Below are positions 1 through 6,200 of a DNA stretch of 9,972 nucleotides, piece by piece. Origin of the DNA: Clostridiaceae bacterium (GTDB lineage Bacteria > Bacillota_A > Clostridia > Acetivibrionales > Acetivibrionaceae). Each line of letters starts with the position of its first letter. Positions within the stretch are counted from its first letter, which is position 1. The stretch is taken from the NCBI GenBank assembly GCA_012513545.1, contig JAAZCB010000831.1, positions 1-9,972 of the forward strand, given 5' to 3'. The notes under the pieces are model-generated. The model saw only the letters and a program-made list of their open reading frames with translations, was not told the origin of the DNA and searched no databases. The translations under genes were made by a program, and so were the position numbers.

Positions 1-1200
1 AGAGAAGCTAAAAGGATTATTGATTTAGATGAATATAATTATATAGTTGTTACAGACATAGCAGACTTTTATCCAAGTATTTATTTACATAACATTGAAA
101 CCCACCTTCGCGAATGTGTAAAAACAAGTGGTAAAATAGCACATGCTGAATCTTTAATAAATACAATAAAGGCAATGCATTGCAATCAAACACATAAAGG
201 CCTTCCAATAGGTCCACAATTTAGTCGACCTATTGCTGAATTGATTCTCAATGAAATAGACCAAATTTTAAATGATAAAGATATTGTTTTTGTTAGATTT
301 GTCGATGATTATAGGATTTTTTGTAAATCTGAATCTGAGGCATATAAAAAGTTGGCTTTTTTAGCTCAAAAACTTTATGATATGTTAAATTTAAAACTAA
401 ATGAGCCAAAGACAAAAATAATAACAAAAGAAGTATTCACAAAAAAATATTTAAGAATTTTTAATGAAAGTGAAGAAGACAAATTCTTAAAAGAGTTTTA
501 TGAACTTTGTTCAAGTGCTGGCATTGGAACAAGTATATACGATGAAATTGATTTCGACAGTATAGACGAAGAAACTCTAGAAGAGTTAAGAAAAGTAAAT
601 TTACTAAATATGTTAAGAGAAGAACTGGATCATGATACTCCAGATTACGGTTTTATCAAAATTTTGATTGGAAATTTAGCGAGGTTTGACAATACAGAAG
701 TTGCTGAATTTATACTTAAGGAAGAAAATATAAGAAAGCTTTTTCCTATTCTAAAAACAATAATTAGTTATTTACATAGAGTAAAGTCATTTAGTATTGA
801 GCAAAAACATAAAATTGGGAATACCGTCTTGCGATTGATAAAAAGTAGCTTTATTAGTGAACTGGAGTTTAATCGTTCCTGGCTTTTTAGCTTATTTTCT
901 AAAAACGATGAATGGGATAATTGTAATGTATTTATAAGTATGTTAGGAGAATTTAATGATAATCTTACAAAAAGAGAATTACTATTAAGTATCGGTCGTT
1001 CAAGAAATCTTAGTTATTTTAGAGAAAACAAATTACTCAATGTTTCAACAATGGACCCTTGGGTAGCAAGAGCATTTCTTGCAGCAATAAGCTGTTTGCC
1101 TAAAGATGAACGAACAGCTTATTATAAGTCAAGAAGCTTGAGGAATAGAGATTTTCTTGAGAAAATAGTTGAAAAATGGGCAGCTAAAAATCATTTTTAG
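1..1200 (+). CDS. Reverse transcriptase, Abi-like/unknown-group type (5'-truncated by window edge)
   Basis: Frame 1 is open from base 1 to the TAG at 1198-1200, giving 399 residues, so the gene starts outside the window; the internal ATG at 175 falls between core RT motifs and is not the start. Palm motifs run in order: TDIADFYPSI (catalytic Asp, residue 19 of the visible part), HKGLPIGPQFSRPIAE (residues 65-80), and FVRFVDDYRIF with the Asp pair at 102-103. The pattern is FVDD rather than YADD. All three catalytic aspartates are present, so the polymerase core looks active. After residue about 140 come some 250 residues with helical, leucine-rich character and a Trp/Arg/Leu-Pro-rich end (WVARAFLAAISCLPKDER), resembling the helical-repeat C-terminal domain of AbiA/AbiK-like and UG-class RTs. 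No maturase or intron RNA is seen, which argues against a group II intron. Base composition is more AT-rich than that of the genes from 6513 onward, suggesting horizontal origin. Exact UG/DRT class not determined. Confidence 0.88.
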   Translation, partial: REAKRIIDLDEYNYIVVTDIADFYPSIYLHNIETHLRECVKTSGKIAHAESLINTIKAMHCNQTHKGLPIGPQFSRPIAELILNEIDQILNDKDIVFVRFVDDYRIFCKSESEAYKKLAFLAQKLYDMLNLKLNEPKTKIITKEVFTKKYLRIFNESEEDKFLKEFYELCSSAGIGTSIYDEIDFDSIDEETLEELRKVNLLNMLREELDHDTPDYGFIKILIGNLARFDNTEVAEFILKEENIRKLFPILKTIISYLHRVKSFSIEQKHKIGNTVLRLIKSSFISELEFNRSWLFSLFSKNDEWDNCNVFISMLGEFNDNLTKRELLLSIGRSRNLSYFRENKLLNVSTMDPWVARAFLAAISCLPKDERTAYYKSRSLRNRDFLEKIVEKWAAKNHF

Positions 1201-1228
1201 AAGTCTTGTTTTCTGTATTATCACAGCC

Positions 1229-1257
1229 TTGTTGACCTATAACAAATAATTTTTTTA
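1229..1257 (+). terminator. Possible weak intrinsic terminator of the RT gene
   Basis: TTGTT (1229-1233) and AACAA (1241-1245) can pair as a short 5-bp stem with a 7-base loop. A run of seven T (1250-1256) follows after a few bases. It is the only terminator-like structure directly behind the RT stop at 1200. The stem is short and AT-rich, so it is weak. Confidence 0.3.
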
Positions 1258-1273
1258 AATCGGCCCTTTATTA

Positions 1274-1360
1274 TTAAATATTTGCCGAATCTGCTGTAAA
1301 TAGAATACTATTTGTCGGTGCTGAATTTGTAATCTTAATATCTTCACCCTTCTCAGGTGC
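1274..1360 (-). pseudogene. Remnant A: C-terminal coding tail, related to remnant B
   Basis: Read on the minus strand, 29 codons from APEKGEDIKI to FTADSANI end at a TAA (1276-1274), with an in-frame stop just upstream of the piece. The reading matches remnant B at 1907-2002 closely: after one 3-residue gap about 16 of 28 residues agree, both tails end in Ile, and both stop at the same place. That pattern is hard to explain unless both once coded for related proteins. No start codon, RBS or N-terminal part is present. The protein family is not recognised. Confidence 0.5.
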
Positions 1361-1408
1361 CTTATGTTAGGCAAAATAAATAAAGCTAAATTTTGAAAGG
1401 TGAAAAAC

Positions 1409-1758
1409 ATGAAACAACTAAAGAGAAGCATATCAAAAACACTTTTAATTATTGTTATAATATCATTAATCATACATTTTGTTATGGTAAATATAGATAC
1501 TTCAAGGCTACGTAATGATAAAAACCTGTTTTTACAAAGTATATAGGTCCGCTGTCAAATGGTGAATCAGTAGCATATCAAGGATTTGGCTATAGCATCA
1601 CGAATATACATTCAATAGCTGAGAAAGAGGTTAGAGGCTAATTGATAAATGGATATTATGTAGGGATACACGTTTATAGTAATTTCTTTATTTTGGATGT
1701 AATCGATCAAATTTTGTTTTATAGCGAGCTACGTTTTGTAGAAGATAAAGAAACTTAA
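1409..1758 (+). pseudogene. Decayed small membrane-anchored protein gene, unrecognised
   Basis: A proper start is visible: AAAGG (1396-1400) precedes the ATG at 1409, and the first 28 residues contain Lys/Arg followed by a hydrophobic stretch (TLLIIVIISLIIHFVMV), a typical N-terminal membrane anchor or signal. The frame then stops at a TAG (1544-1546). One frame over, near the T run at 1529-1533, reading continues as KYIGPLSNGESVAYQGFGYS, meets an in-frame TAA at 1639-1641, and resumes as LINGYYVGIHVYSNFF to the TAA at 1756-1758. One frameshift and one nonsense mutation would thus restore an anchored protein of about 115 residues. The joined reading is inferred; no family is recognised. A short functional 45-residue peptide from 1409-1546 remains possible. 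Confidence 0.5.
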
Positions 1759-1770
1759 ATACAGTTTTAG

Positions 1771-1799
1771 AAGCCTATCCTCGAAACCTTGAAATAGGC
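1771..1799. repeat. Short inverted repeat (hairpin) behind the decayed gene
   Basis: GCCTAT at 1771-1776 is exactly complementary to ATAGGC at 1794-1799, with a 17-base loop. It lies 12 bases past the last stop of the decayed membrane-protein gene. There is no immediate T run on either strand, so it is not called a terminator. Confidence 0.35.
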
Positions 1800-1861
1800 G
1801 TTAACTCTATTTTTAATAGTCCCTAACCAAGCGCTATAACACTTAAGCCACACCCTATAAT

Positions 1862-1889
1862 AAAAAGTACCCTGCTACAGGATACCTTT
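1862..1889 (-). terminator. Rho-independent terminator behind remnant B
   Basis: On the minus strand AAAGGTATCCTG pairs with CAGGGTACTTTT around a 3-base TAG loop, a 12-bp stem with two G-T wobbles, and runs into a T tract. It sits about 18 bases after the remnant B stop (1909-1907). This suggests remnant B was once the 3' end of a transcribed minus-strand gene. The A run on the other flank could let it work weakly in the plus direction too. Confidence 0.7.
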
Positions 1890-1906
1890 AAAAATTTAAA
1901 AAAACA

Positions 1907-2105
1907 TTAAATTTTTTCAGTATCAGCCGCAAATTGAATACTTGTCTTCGGTGCAGCATTGGCAATATTTATAATTACAAATCCCTCACCCTTCACAGGT
2001 GCACCGTCATACCTGACCGTACCTTAAAGAGTGTCAAATCTTCGATAAATTTCTCATGTCCCGATAATGCCAGCTCTGATCCAGACCTTATGAAAATTTT
2101 TTTAC
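1907..2105 (-). pseudogene. Remnant B: frameshifted C-terminal gene fragment, related to remnant A
   Basis: On the minus strand a piece reading KIFIRSGSELALSGHEKF and on to LTLFKVRSG (about 2105-2010) runs into a stop. A shift of frame near 2010 continues it as YDGAPVKGEGFVIINIANAA and ends SIQFAADTEKI at a TAA (1909-1907). The reading upstream is closed by a TAA at about 2110, so only the last 65 or so residues survive. The final 31 codons match remnant A at 1274-1360, including the stop position. A good terminator follows at 1862-1889, as expected of a true gene end. The family is unrecognised; the composition (small residues, beta-prone, no Cys) would suit an extracellular domain, but that is a guess. 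Confidence 0.5.
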
Positions 2106-2154
2106 AACTTTAAGTAACTTTTATTATTGATAGTCCCCAAGTATGAATTATGTA

Positions 2155-2181
2155 AATTAAAAGGGCTTCAAGCCAAAACCC
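2155..2181 (-). terminator. Terminator of the tadA-tRNA-Ser unit
   Basis: On the minus strand, 17 bases after the tRNA-Ser CCA end, GGGTTT (2181-2176) pairs with AAGCCC (2168-2163) around a 7-base loop, followed by TTTTAATTT. An overlapping shorter hairpin GGCT/AGCC is also possible. Position and T-rich tail fit an intrinsic terminator ending the transcript that carries tadA and the tRNA. Confidence 0.6.
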
Positions 2182-2197
2182 TGAAACCCTCAAATTA

Positions 2198-2288
2198 TGG
2201 CGGAGAGAGTGGGATTCGAACCCACGGAACGGTTACCCGTTCTCCTGATTTCGAGTCAGGTGCCTTCGACCAGCTCAACCATCTCTCC
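2198..2288 (-). tRNA. tRNA-Ser, anticodon CGA
   Basis: The minus strand folds as a 91-base class II tRNA with encoded CCA. The acceptor GGAGAGA pairs with TCTCTCC, and the discriminator is G. The anticodon arm CCTGA-CTCGAAA-TCAGG gives anticodon CGA, which reads the serine codon UCG. The long variable arm (GAACGG...CCGTTC) is diagnostic of serine-type tRNAs, and the T arm contains GTTCGAATC. Its 5' end is only 12 bases after the tadA stop and no promoter lies between them, so it is probably processed from the tadA transcript. Its 3' end faces the decayed, AT-rich region that leads to the RT gene. Confidence 0.96.
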
Positions 2289-2300
2289 GTATATAAAAAG

Positions 2301-2777
2301 CTATTTAGTTTTCCTCTTTCTCAATTCCTTGAAAAAATTCTTCAAAACCCTGGAGCATTCTTCATGCAGTACTCCATATGTTACCTCAACTCTGTGGTTG
2401 AAGCTGTCAACCTTCAACACGTCAATAACCGATCCTGCAGCACCAGCCTTCGGATCTGCCGCACCTATAAAGAGCCTTCCGACCCTGGCTTGTATTATTG
2501 CACCTGCGCACATTGTGCAGGGTTCGAGCGTAACATACATGTCGCAATCATTTAGTCTCCATGTATTCAGCCTTTTGCAGGCCTTCCTTATGGCTGTAAT
2601 CTCCGCATGGTTTGTGGGGTCCTTCTTTAATTCCTTTTCGTTATGCCCCCTTGAGATTATCATCCCATCCCTTACGATAACAGCACCAATAGGTGTTTCA
2701 TCCTTCTTTAAAGCTTTAACAGCTTCCTTCAAAGCCTCATACATAAACCGTTCATGTGTAGCCCTGACAGTTTCCAA
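2301..2777 (-). CDS. tadA: tRNA-specific adenosine deaminase TadA
   Basis: This 158-residue cytidine/deoxycytidylate-deaminase-fold enzyme converts the wobble adenosine of tRNA-Arg(ACG) to inosine in the cytoplasm. The zinc site is complete: H57-A-E59 (NHAEITAI) with the catalytic Glu59, and the PCTMC motif with Cys87 and Cys90. PIGAVIV near the N-terminus, the TWRL segment at 72-75 and the basic C-terminus (FFKELRKRKTK) match bacterial TadA, and the length is normal. The start is a TTG at 2777-2775, the first codon after an in-frame stop. A GGAGG lies 12 bases upstream, a rather long spacing. The next ATG (residue 12) has no ribosome binding site and would cut into the first helix. The gene has a consensus promoter at 2853-2881 and is followed by tRNA-Ser at 12 bases. 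Free-standing cytosine deaminases share the fold, but the motif set favours TadA. Confidence 0.95.
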   Translation of the reverse strand: METVRATHERFMYEALKEAVKALKKDETPIGAVIVRDGMIISRGHNEKELKKDPTNHAEITAIRKACKRLNTWRLNDCDMYVTLEPCTMCAGAIIQARVGRLFIGAADPKAGAAGSVIDVLKVDSFNHRVEVTYGVLHEECSRVLKNFFKELRKRKTK

Positions 2778-2852
2778 TTAAACTTAAAACCTCCAGCAAA
2801 GCAAATTCTGAAAGATCCAATATTTATCTTGCTTCATTTACGCTGCGAATAA

Positions 2853-2881
2853 ATTATAACCAATTAAATATTCGTTGTCAA
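2853..2881 (-). promoter_or_regulatory. Consensus sigma-A promoter of tadA-tRNA-Ser
   Basis: On the minus strand TTGACA (2881-2876), a 17-base spacer and TATAAT (2858-2853) match the housekeeping consensus at all 12 positions. Transcription would start near 2846, leaving a leader of about 70 bases before the TTG start of tadA. The spacer holds ACGAATATTTA, also present in the tRNA-Arg promoter, with a partly complementary TTATTCG on the far side of the -10. Confidence 0.85.
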
Positions 2882-2935
2882 ACCATTATTGGAGTTAACA
2901 AAGCATATACTGTTTTCTGCCATATTAATATGATA

Positions 2936-2966
2936 AAAGCCGCCAATCAATATAATTGACAGCTTT
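2936..2966 (-). terminator. Terminator of tRNA-Arg
   Basis: Starting 5 bases after the tRNA-Arg CCA end, minus-strand AAAGCTGTCAAT pairs with ATTGGCGGCTTT, reading the right arm with two G-T wobbles, as a stem of about 12 bp ending in TTTTAT. This separates the tRNA-Arg transcript from tadA, which has its own promoter. The T tract is short and partly inside the stem. Confidence 0.6.
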
Positions 2967-2970
2967 CATC

Positions 2971-3046
2971 TGGTACGCCCGAGATGACTCGAACATCCGA
3001 ATGCAGGTTTAGGAAACCTGTGCCTTATCCACTTGGCCACGGGCGC
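2971..3046 (-). tRNA. tRNA-Arg, anticodon CCU
   Basis: The minus strand gives a 76-base class I tRNA ending in encoded CCA. The acceptor GCGCCCG pairs with CGGGCGT, with a G-T at the first pair. The D arm is GGCCAAGTGGATAAGGC. The anticodon arm CAGGT-TTCCTAA-ACCTG gives anticodon CCU, which reads the arginine codon AGG, and the T arm contains GTTCGAGTC. It is not a TadA substrate, which is tRNA-Arg(ACG), so its closeness to tadA need not be functional. It has a promoter at 3077-3105 and a terminator at 2936-2966, making it a single-gene unit. Confidence 0.95.
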
Positions 3047-3054
3047 ATATGTTT

Positions 3055-3084
3055 TTGCCCAAAACGGACGAATATTAGTATACT
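3055..3084 (+). promoter_or_regulatory. Possible divergent promoter for the FN3-SLH gene
   Basis: On the plus strand TTGCCC (3055-3060), an 18-base spacer and TATACT (3079-3084) resemble a sigma-A promoter with a moderate -35. The -10 is the other strand of the palindromic core used by the tRNA-Arg promoter, so the two could not be used at once. The leader to the ATG at 3247 would be about 155 bases. No better plus-strand promoter is seen between 3085 and 3240, though TATAAG at 3183 without a clear -35 is an alternative. Confidence 0.35.
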
Positions 3085-3095
3085 AAATATTCGTC
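3067..3095. repeat. 29-base near-perfect palindrome over the tRNA-Arg -10 element
   Basis: GACGAATATT at the left end is exactly complementary to AATATTCGTC at the right end (compared 5' to 3'). The centre, AGTATACT, is itself a palindrome, leaving one unpaired base. It covers the -10 and expected start point of the tRNA-Arg promoter and so has operator-like geometry. The centre also supplies a plus-strand TATACT (3079-3084). It lacks a GC-rich stem and a T tract, so it is not a terminator. Confidence 0.75.
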
Positions 3096-3105
3096 AGGAT
3101 TTCAA
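3077..3105 (-). promoter_or_regulatory. Sigma-A promoter of tRNA-Arg
   Basis: On the minus strand TTGAAA (3105-3100), a 17-base spacer and TATACT (3082-3077) form a strong sigma-A promoter. Initiation near 3070 leaves a leader of about 24 bases before the mature tRNA 5' end. The -10 sits at the centre of the palindrome at 3067-3095. Confidence 0.75.
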
Positions 3106-3189
3106 GAGTATTTTATATCCATTTTTATATTTTATCTTCATAATCATAAAATTCCCATTAAATTAATAGGAAAATCTTACGATATAAGA

Positions 3190-3232
3190 ATTAACAGACT
3201 TTATTTTCTGTAATTTCAACTGCTCTGTTAAT
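3190..3232 (+). promoter_or_regulatory. Leader inverted repeat with alternative hairpin before the FN3-SLH gene
   Basis: ATTAACAGA (3190-3198) is exactly complementary to TCTGTTAAT (3224-3232), a 9-bp stem closing a 25-base loop. The same left arm can instead pair through ACAGA with the nearer TCTGT (3207-3211), a 5-bp stem with an 8-base loop. The long stem ends just 2 bases before the GGGAGG ribosome binding site (3235-3240). Mutually exclusive pairing next to the RBS could tune translation or RNA stability; this is inferred from sequence only. Confidence 0.4.
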
Positions 3233-3246
3233 CCGGGAGGATAGCC

Positions 3247-6200
3247 ATGAAGGCAGCAAAACAATTATGTTACATTACGGCATATGTTGCTCTCATACTT
3301 GCTGTGGCATTTTGCACAAGTCTAACCGTCAAGGCTTTGTCTCTTGACGCAAATACTGCTGTACTTAATTCAGACACCCAGATAAACTTAAGCTGGACCT
3401 CTGTGGCAAATGCTGTATATTACAATATTTCAAGAGATACTTATGTTATTTCCAGTATAAATGTTGACTCTACGCGTAATTATTTGAGTTTTGAGGACAC
3501 AGAACTGATACCTCAAACCTCATACAATTATACGGTCACGGCAGTTAACCCGTCCGGGAAAGCCATAGGTGCTGCTTCTCAAACAGTTACAACTACTCAA
3601 ATGAAGAGTCCTTCCTTTGCTAATGCACACCTTGACATAAACAATAATGTAGTCACGCTTACATGGGTAAACAACTCTCTGGCTGTCAAAGGTACTTCAA
3701 TCTACAATGCAGAAGGAGAGCAAATTGCCTCAACCTATACCGACTCAAATACAGTTACCTTCATTGATCCGTCTCTTGAGTCAGGCGACAGTGCACGCTA
3801 CTTCCTAATGTCAAGGGACAACAAAGGTCATTCTTCCTCTTTATCAGAGGAGATTACGGTTACCAACCTGGATATACCTGAAATCCAAGCTGTAATAGAG
3901 AATGGAACTACCAGTATTACATGGGACAAAACCTCTGATATCGTGTACTTCTCCCTTGAAAGATCAAAGTATCTTAATGACTCCTGGGGTCTCTGGGATG
4001 TTATAAAAACCAAAATAGATGAAGACACAGTCAAAATAAAAGACAAGCCCTCGGAACAGGCGACCTACAGGTACAGGCTTGCTGTTGACAATGAGAAACA
4101 TAAGGGCTATAGTAACATATCAAAGCCGGTAACAAAGCTGTCAGCACCTTCAAACCTTAAGTGTGTACCTGTTAGTCCTGGAAGAATAGACCTGTCATGG
4201 ACAAATCCAAAAGCCGGTGATTTCAGGCTAAATATTGAAAGAAAAGGCGAAAGCGGAGGTTATATTTTGCTTGACACAGTGGACAGAAATATATCGTCCT
4301 ATTCCGATGCAGAAGGTATTCTGTTGAACCACACATATTCTTACAGGGTAACTGCCTTCGACCCGGACGACAACACTGCCTCTACAGCCTCTTATCAAAT
4401 AAAAACCGTACCGCCGTCTCCTGCCCGCGAACTCACGCTGGATATTACCAAACCTACCAAAATCACTATAAATTGGGAAGACGATTCCGACAATGAGTCA
4501 GGTTTTATTATTGAGCGTAAAATTAATTCCCAGGACTTTTTAGAAATAGGAAGAACTTTGGCAAATGTCACTTCCTTCAGTGATGGAAGCGTAAACAGCC
4601 AGGATAGATACACTTACAGGGTTATTTCCTTTAATCCCTTTGGAAATGCCAAAAGCTACTCTAACGAAGTTTCCTGTTCAACATCCTCAATAAAGGACCC
4701 CCCTGCCATTTTAACTGCTACACCCATATCGGACACCCAAGTTGACCTTTCCTGGGAATATGACAACTATGCCGCTTATAGAACCCTTATTGAACGAAAG
4801 TCGGAAGAGAATGAACCCTGGAAAGTTTTAGCCGAACTGGAAGCAGGCTTTTCCAGTTACACTGATAAAAAGCTTTCCCAGAATAAACAGTATTATTACA
4901 GGGTTAAAAATGTTCTGGGCAACAACATATTCTCAGCCCCTTATCCGAAGGAGGAGCCAGGTAAAAGCGTCCTGACAAAGCTTAAGGCTCCCTCTGAACT
5001 TAAGGCAGTGTGGTATACTCCAGGCCTTGTATATCTGACATGGCTGGACAGTTATCCTGAAGATTGCGAACTGGTTATAGAAAGAAAAGCCGGAAATGGC
5101 GAATACTCCGTTATAAAAACTCTGGACTCGGATTCTACCAGTTGGTTTAATTCCAATTTGAATCCTGATATTACCTACACCTACAGAATAAAAGCAGTTA
5201 CACAGGACAATTCCTCCTCGTACTCGAATGAGGCAAATGCAGAGGAATTGAATATTAATGCTCCATACAACCTGAAATATTCAGTTACCTCCCTTACAGA
5301 ATTGACCTTGAGCTGGGAGGATAAATCAAACATGGAAACTGGCTATAAAATTGAAAGGAAAACAGGTCTGACCGGAACCTGGTCTGAAATAGCCTCTATT
5401 GGAGCAAATTCAACCAGTTACAAGGTAAAAGGTTTGAATTCAGGTACCACTTATTTTTTCAGAGTAAAAGCCTATAGCACATCAAATAACCTTGAATACA
5501 GCAGCAGTGAAATTGAGGTATTTATGAAACTCCCCCCTCCTCCTTCCGACCTTAAGGTTAATATATCTTCACCCTCGCATGTCGTGCTTCAATGGAAGGA
5601 TAATTCCGTGGATGAGGAAGGCTTTATTATAGAGCGCAAGTCGGTAAAGGATGATTTTATTGAAATAGCACGCGTAGGCCGGAATATTCAAGCCTACACA
5701 GATATCAGCACAGCTGCAGGTTCAGTATATTTTTACAGGGTTAAAGCCTTCAACAGCGTTGCTGGTACAGACTATACAAACATGGTCTCAATAGAAACTT
5801 CTCCAGCCAACTCTTTTAATGACCTTTCCGGCGTTCCATGGGCAAAAACCGCAATAGAAGATCTTGCCGCAAAAGGTATAATAAAAGGACGTTCTGAAGA
5901 AATGGGCATTTTTGCTCCAAATGATAAGATAACCAGGGCTGAGTTTATAAGTCTTGTTATAAAAGTATTCGGTATTGACAGAACGCCCGTGGGCACTTTT
6001 AAAGATGTTTTACCGAACCACTGGTTCTATAAAAGCGTAATGACCGCCAAAAACATGGGTATTGTCTCAGGTACAGGGGATAATAATTTTAATCCTAATG
6101 AACCTATCCGCCGGGAAGACATTGCCGTTATAATAGTTAAGTCCTTCAAGGCTGTCGATAACCCCTTACCCTACTATAGCGATTCAATACTAAATGGTTT

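Noticed and set aside
1..1200. Group II intron maturase or retron
   Set aside because: The visible part shows no maturase or HNH segment and no intron RNA domains after the gene, and the long helical tail is unlike compact retron RTs; the unseen upstream DNA limits this judgement.
1255..1473. Minus-strand open frame of 72 codons
   Set aside because: It runs antisense over the start and membrane anchor of the decayed plus-strand gene, has no RBS, and is in a different frame from remnant A.
1813..2141. Similar words AATAGTCCCTAACCAAG (1815-1831) and GATAGTCCCCAAG (2129-2141) flanking remnant B, possible direct repeats of an insertion
   Set aside because: They are imperfect and short, AT-rich surroundings make chance matches easy, and no transposase or terminal inverted repeat accompanies them.
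2127..2781. Two overlapping plus-strand open frames of 142 and 194 codons
   Set aside because: They run antisense through tadA and the tRNA-Ser gene, have no ribosome binding site, and the minus-strand reading has a complete TadA zinc site.
3183..3188. TATAAG as the -10 of a promoter for the FN3-SLH gene
   Set aside because: No acceptable -35 lies 16-18 bases upstream; kept only as an alternative to the promoter at 3055-3084.
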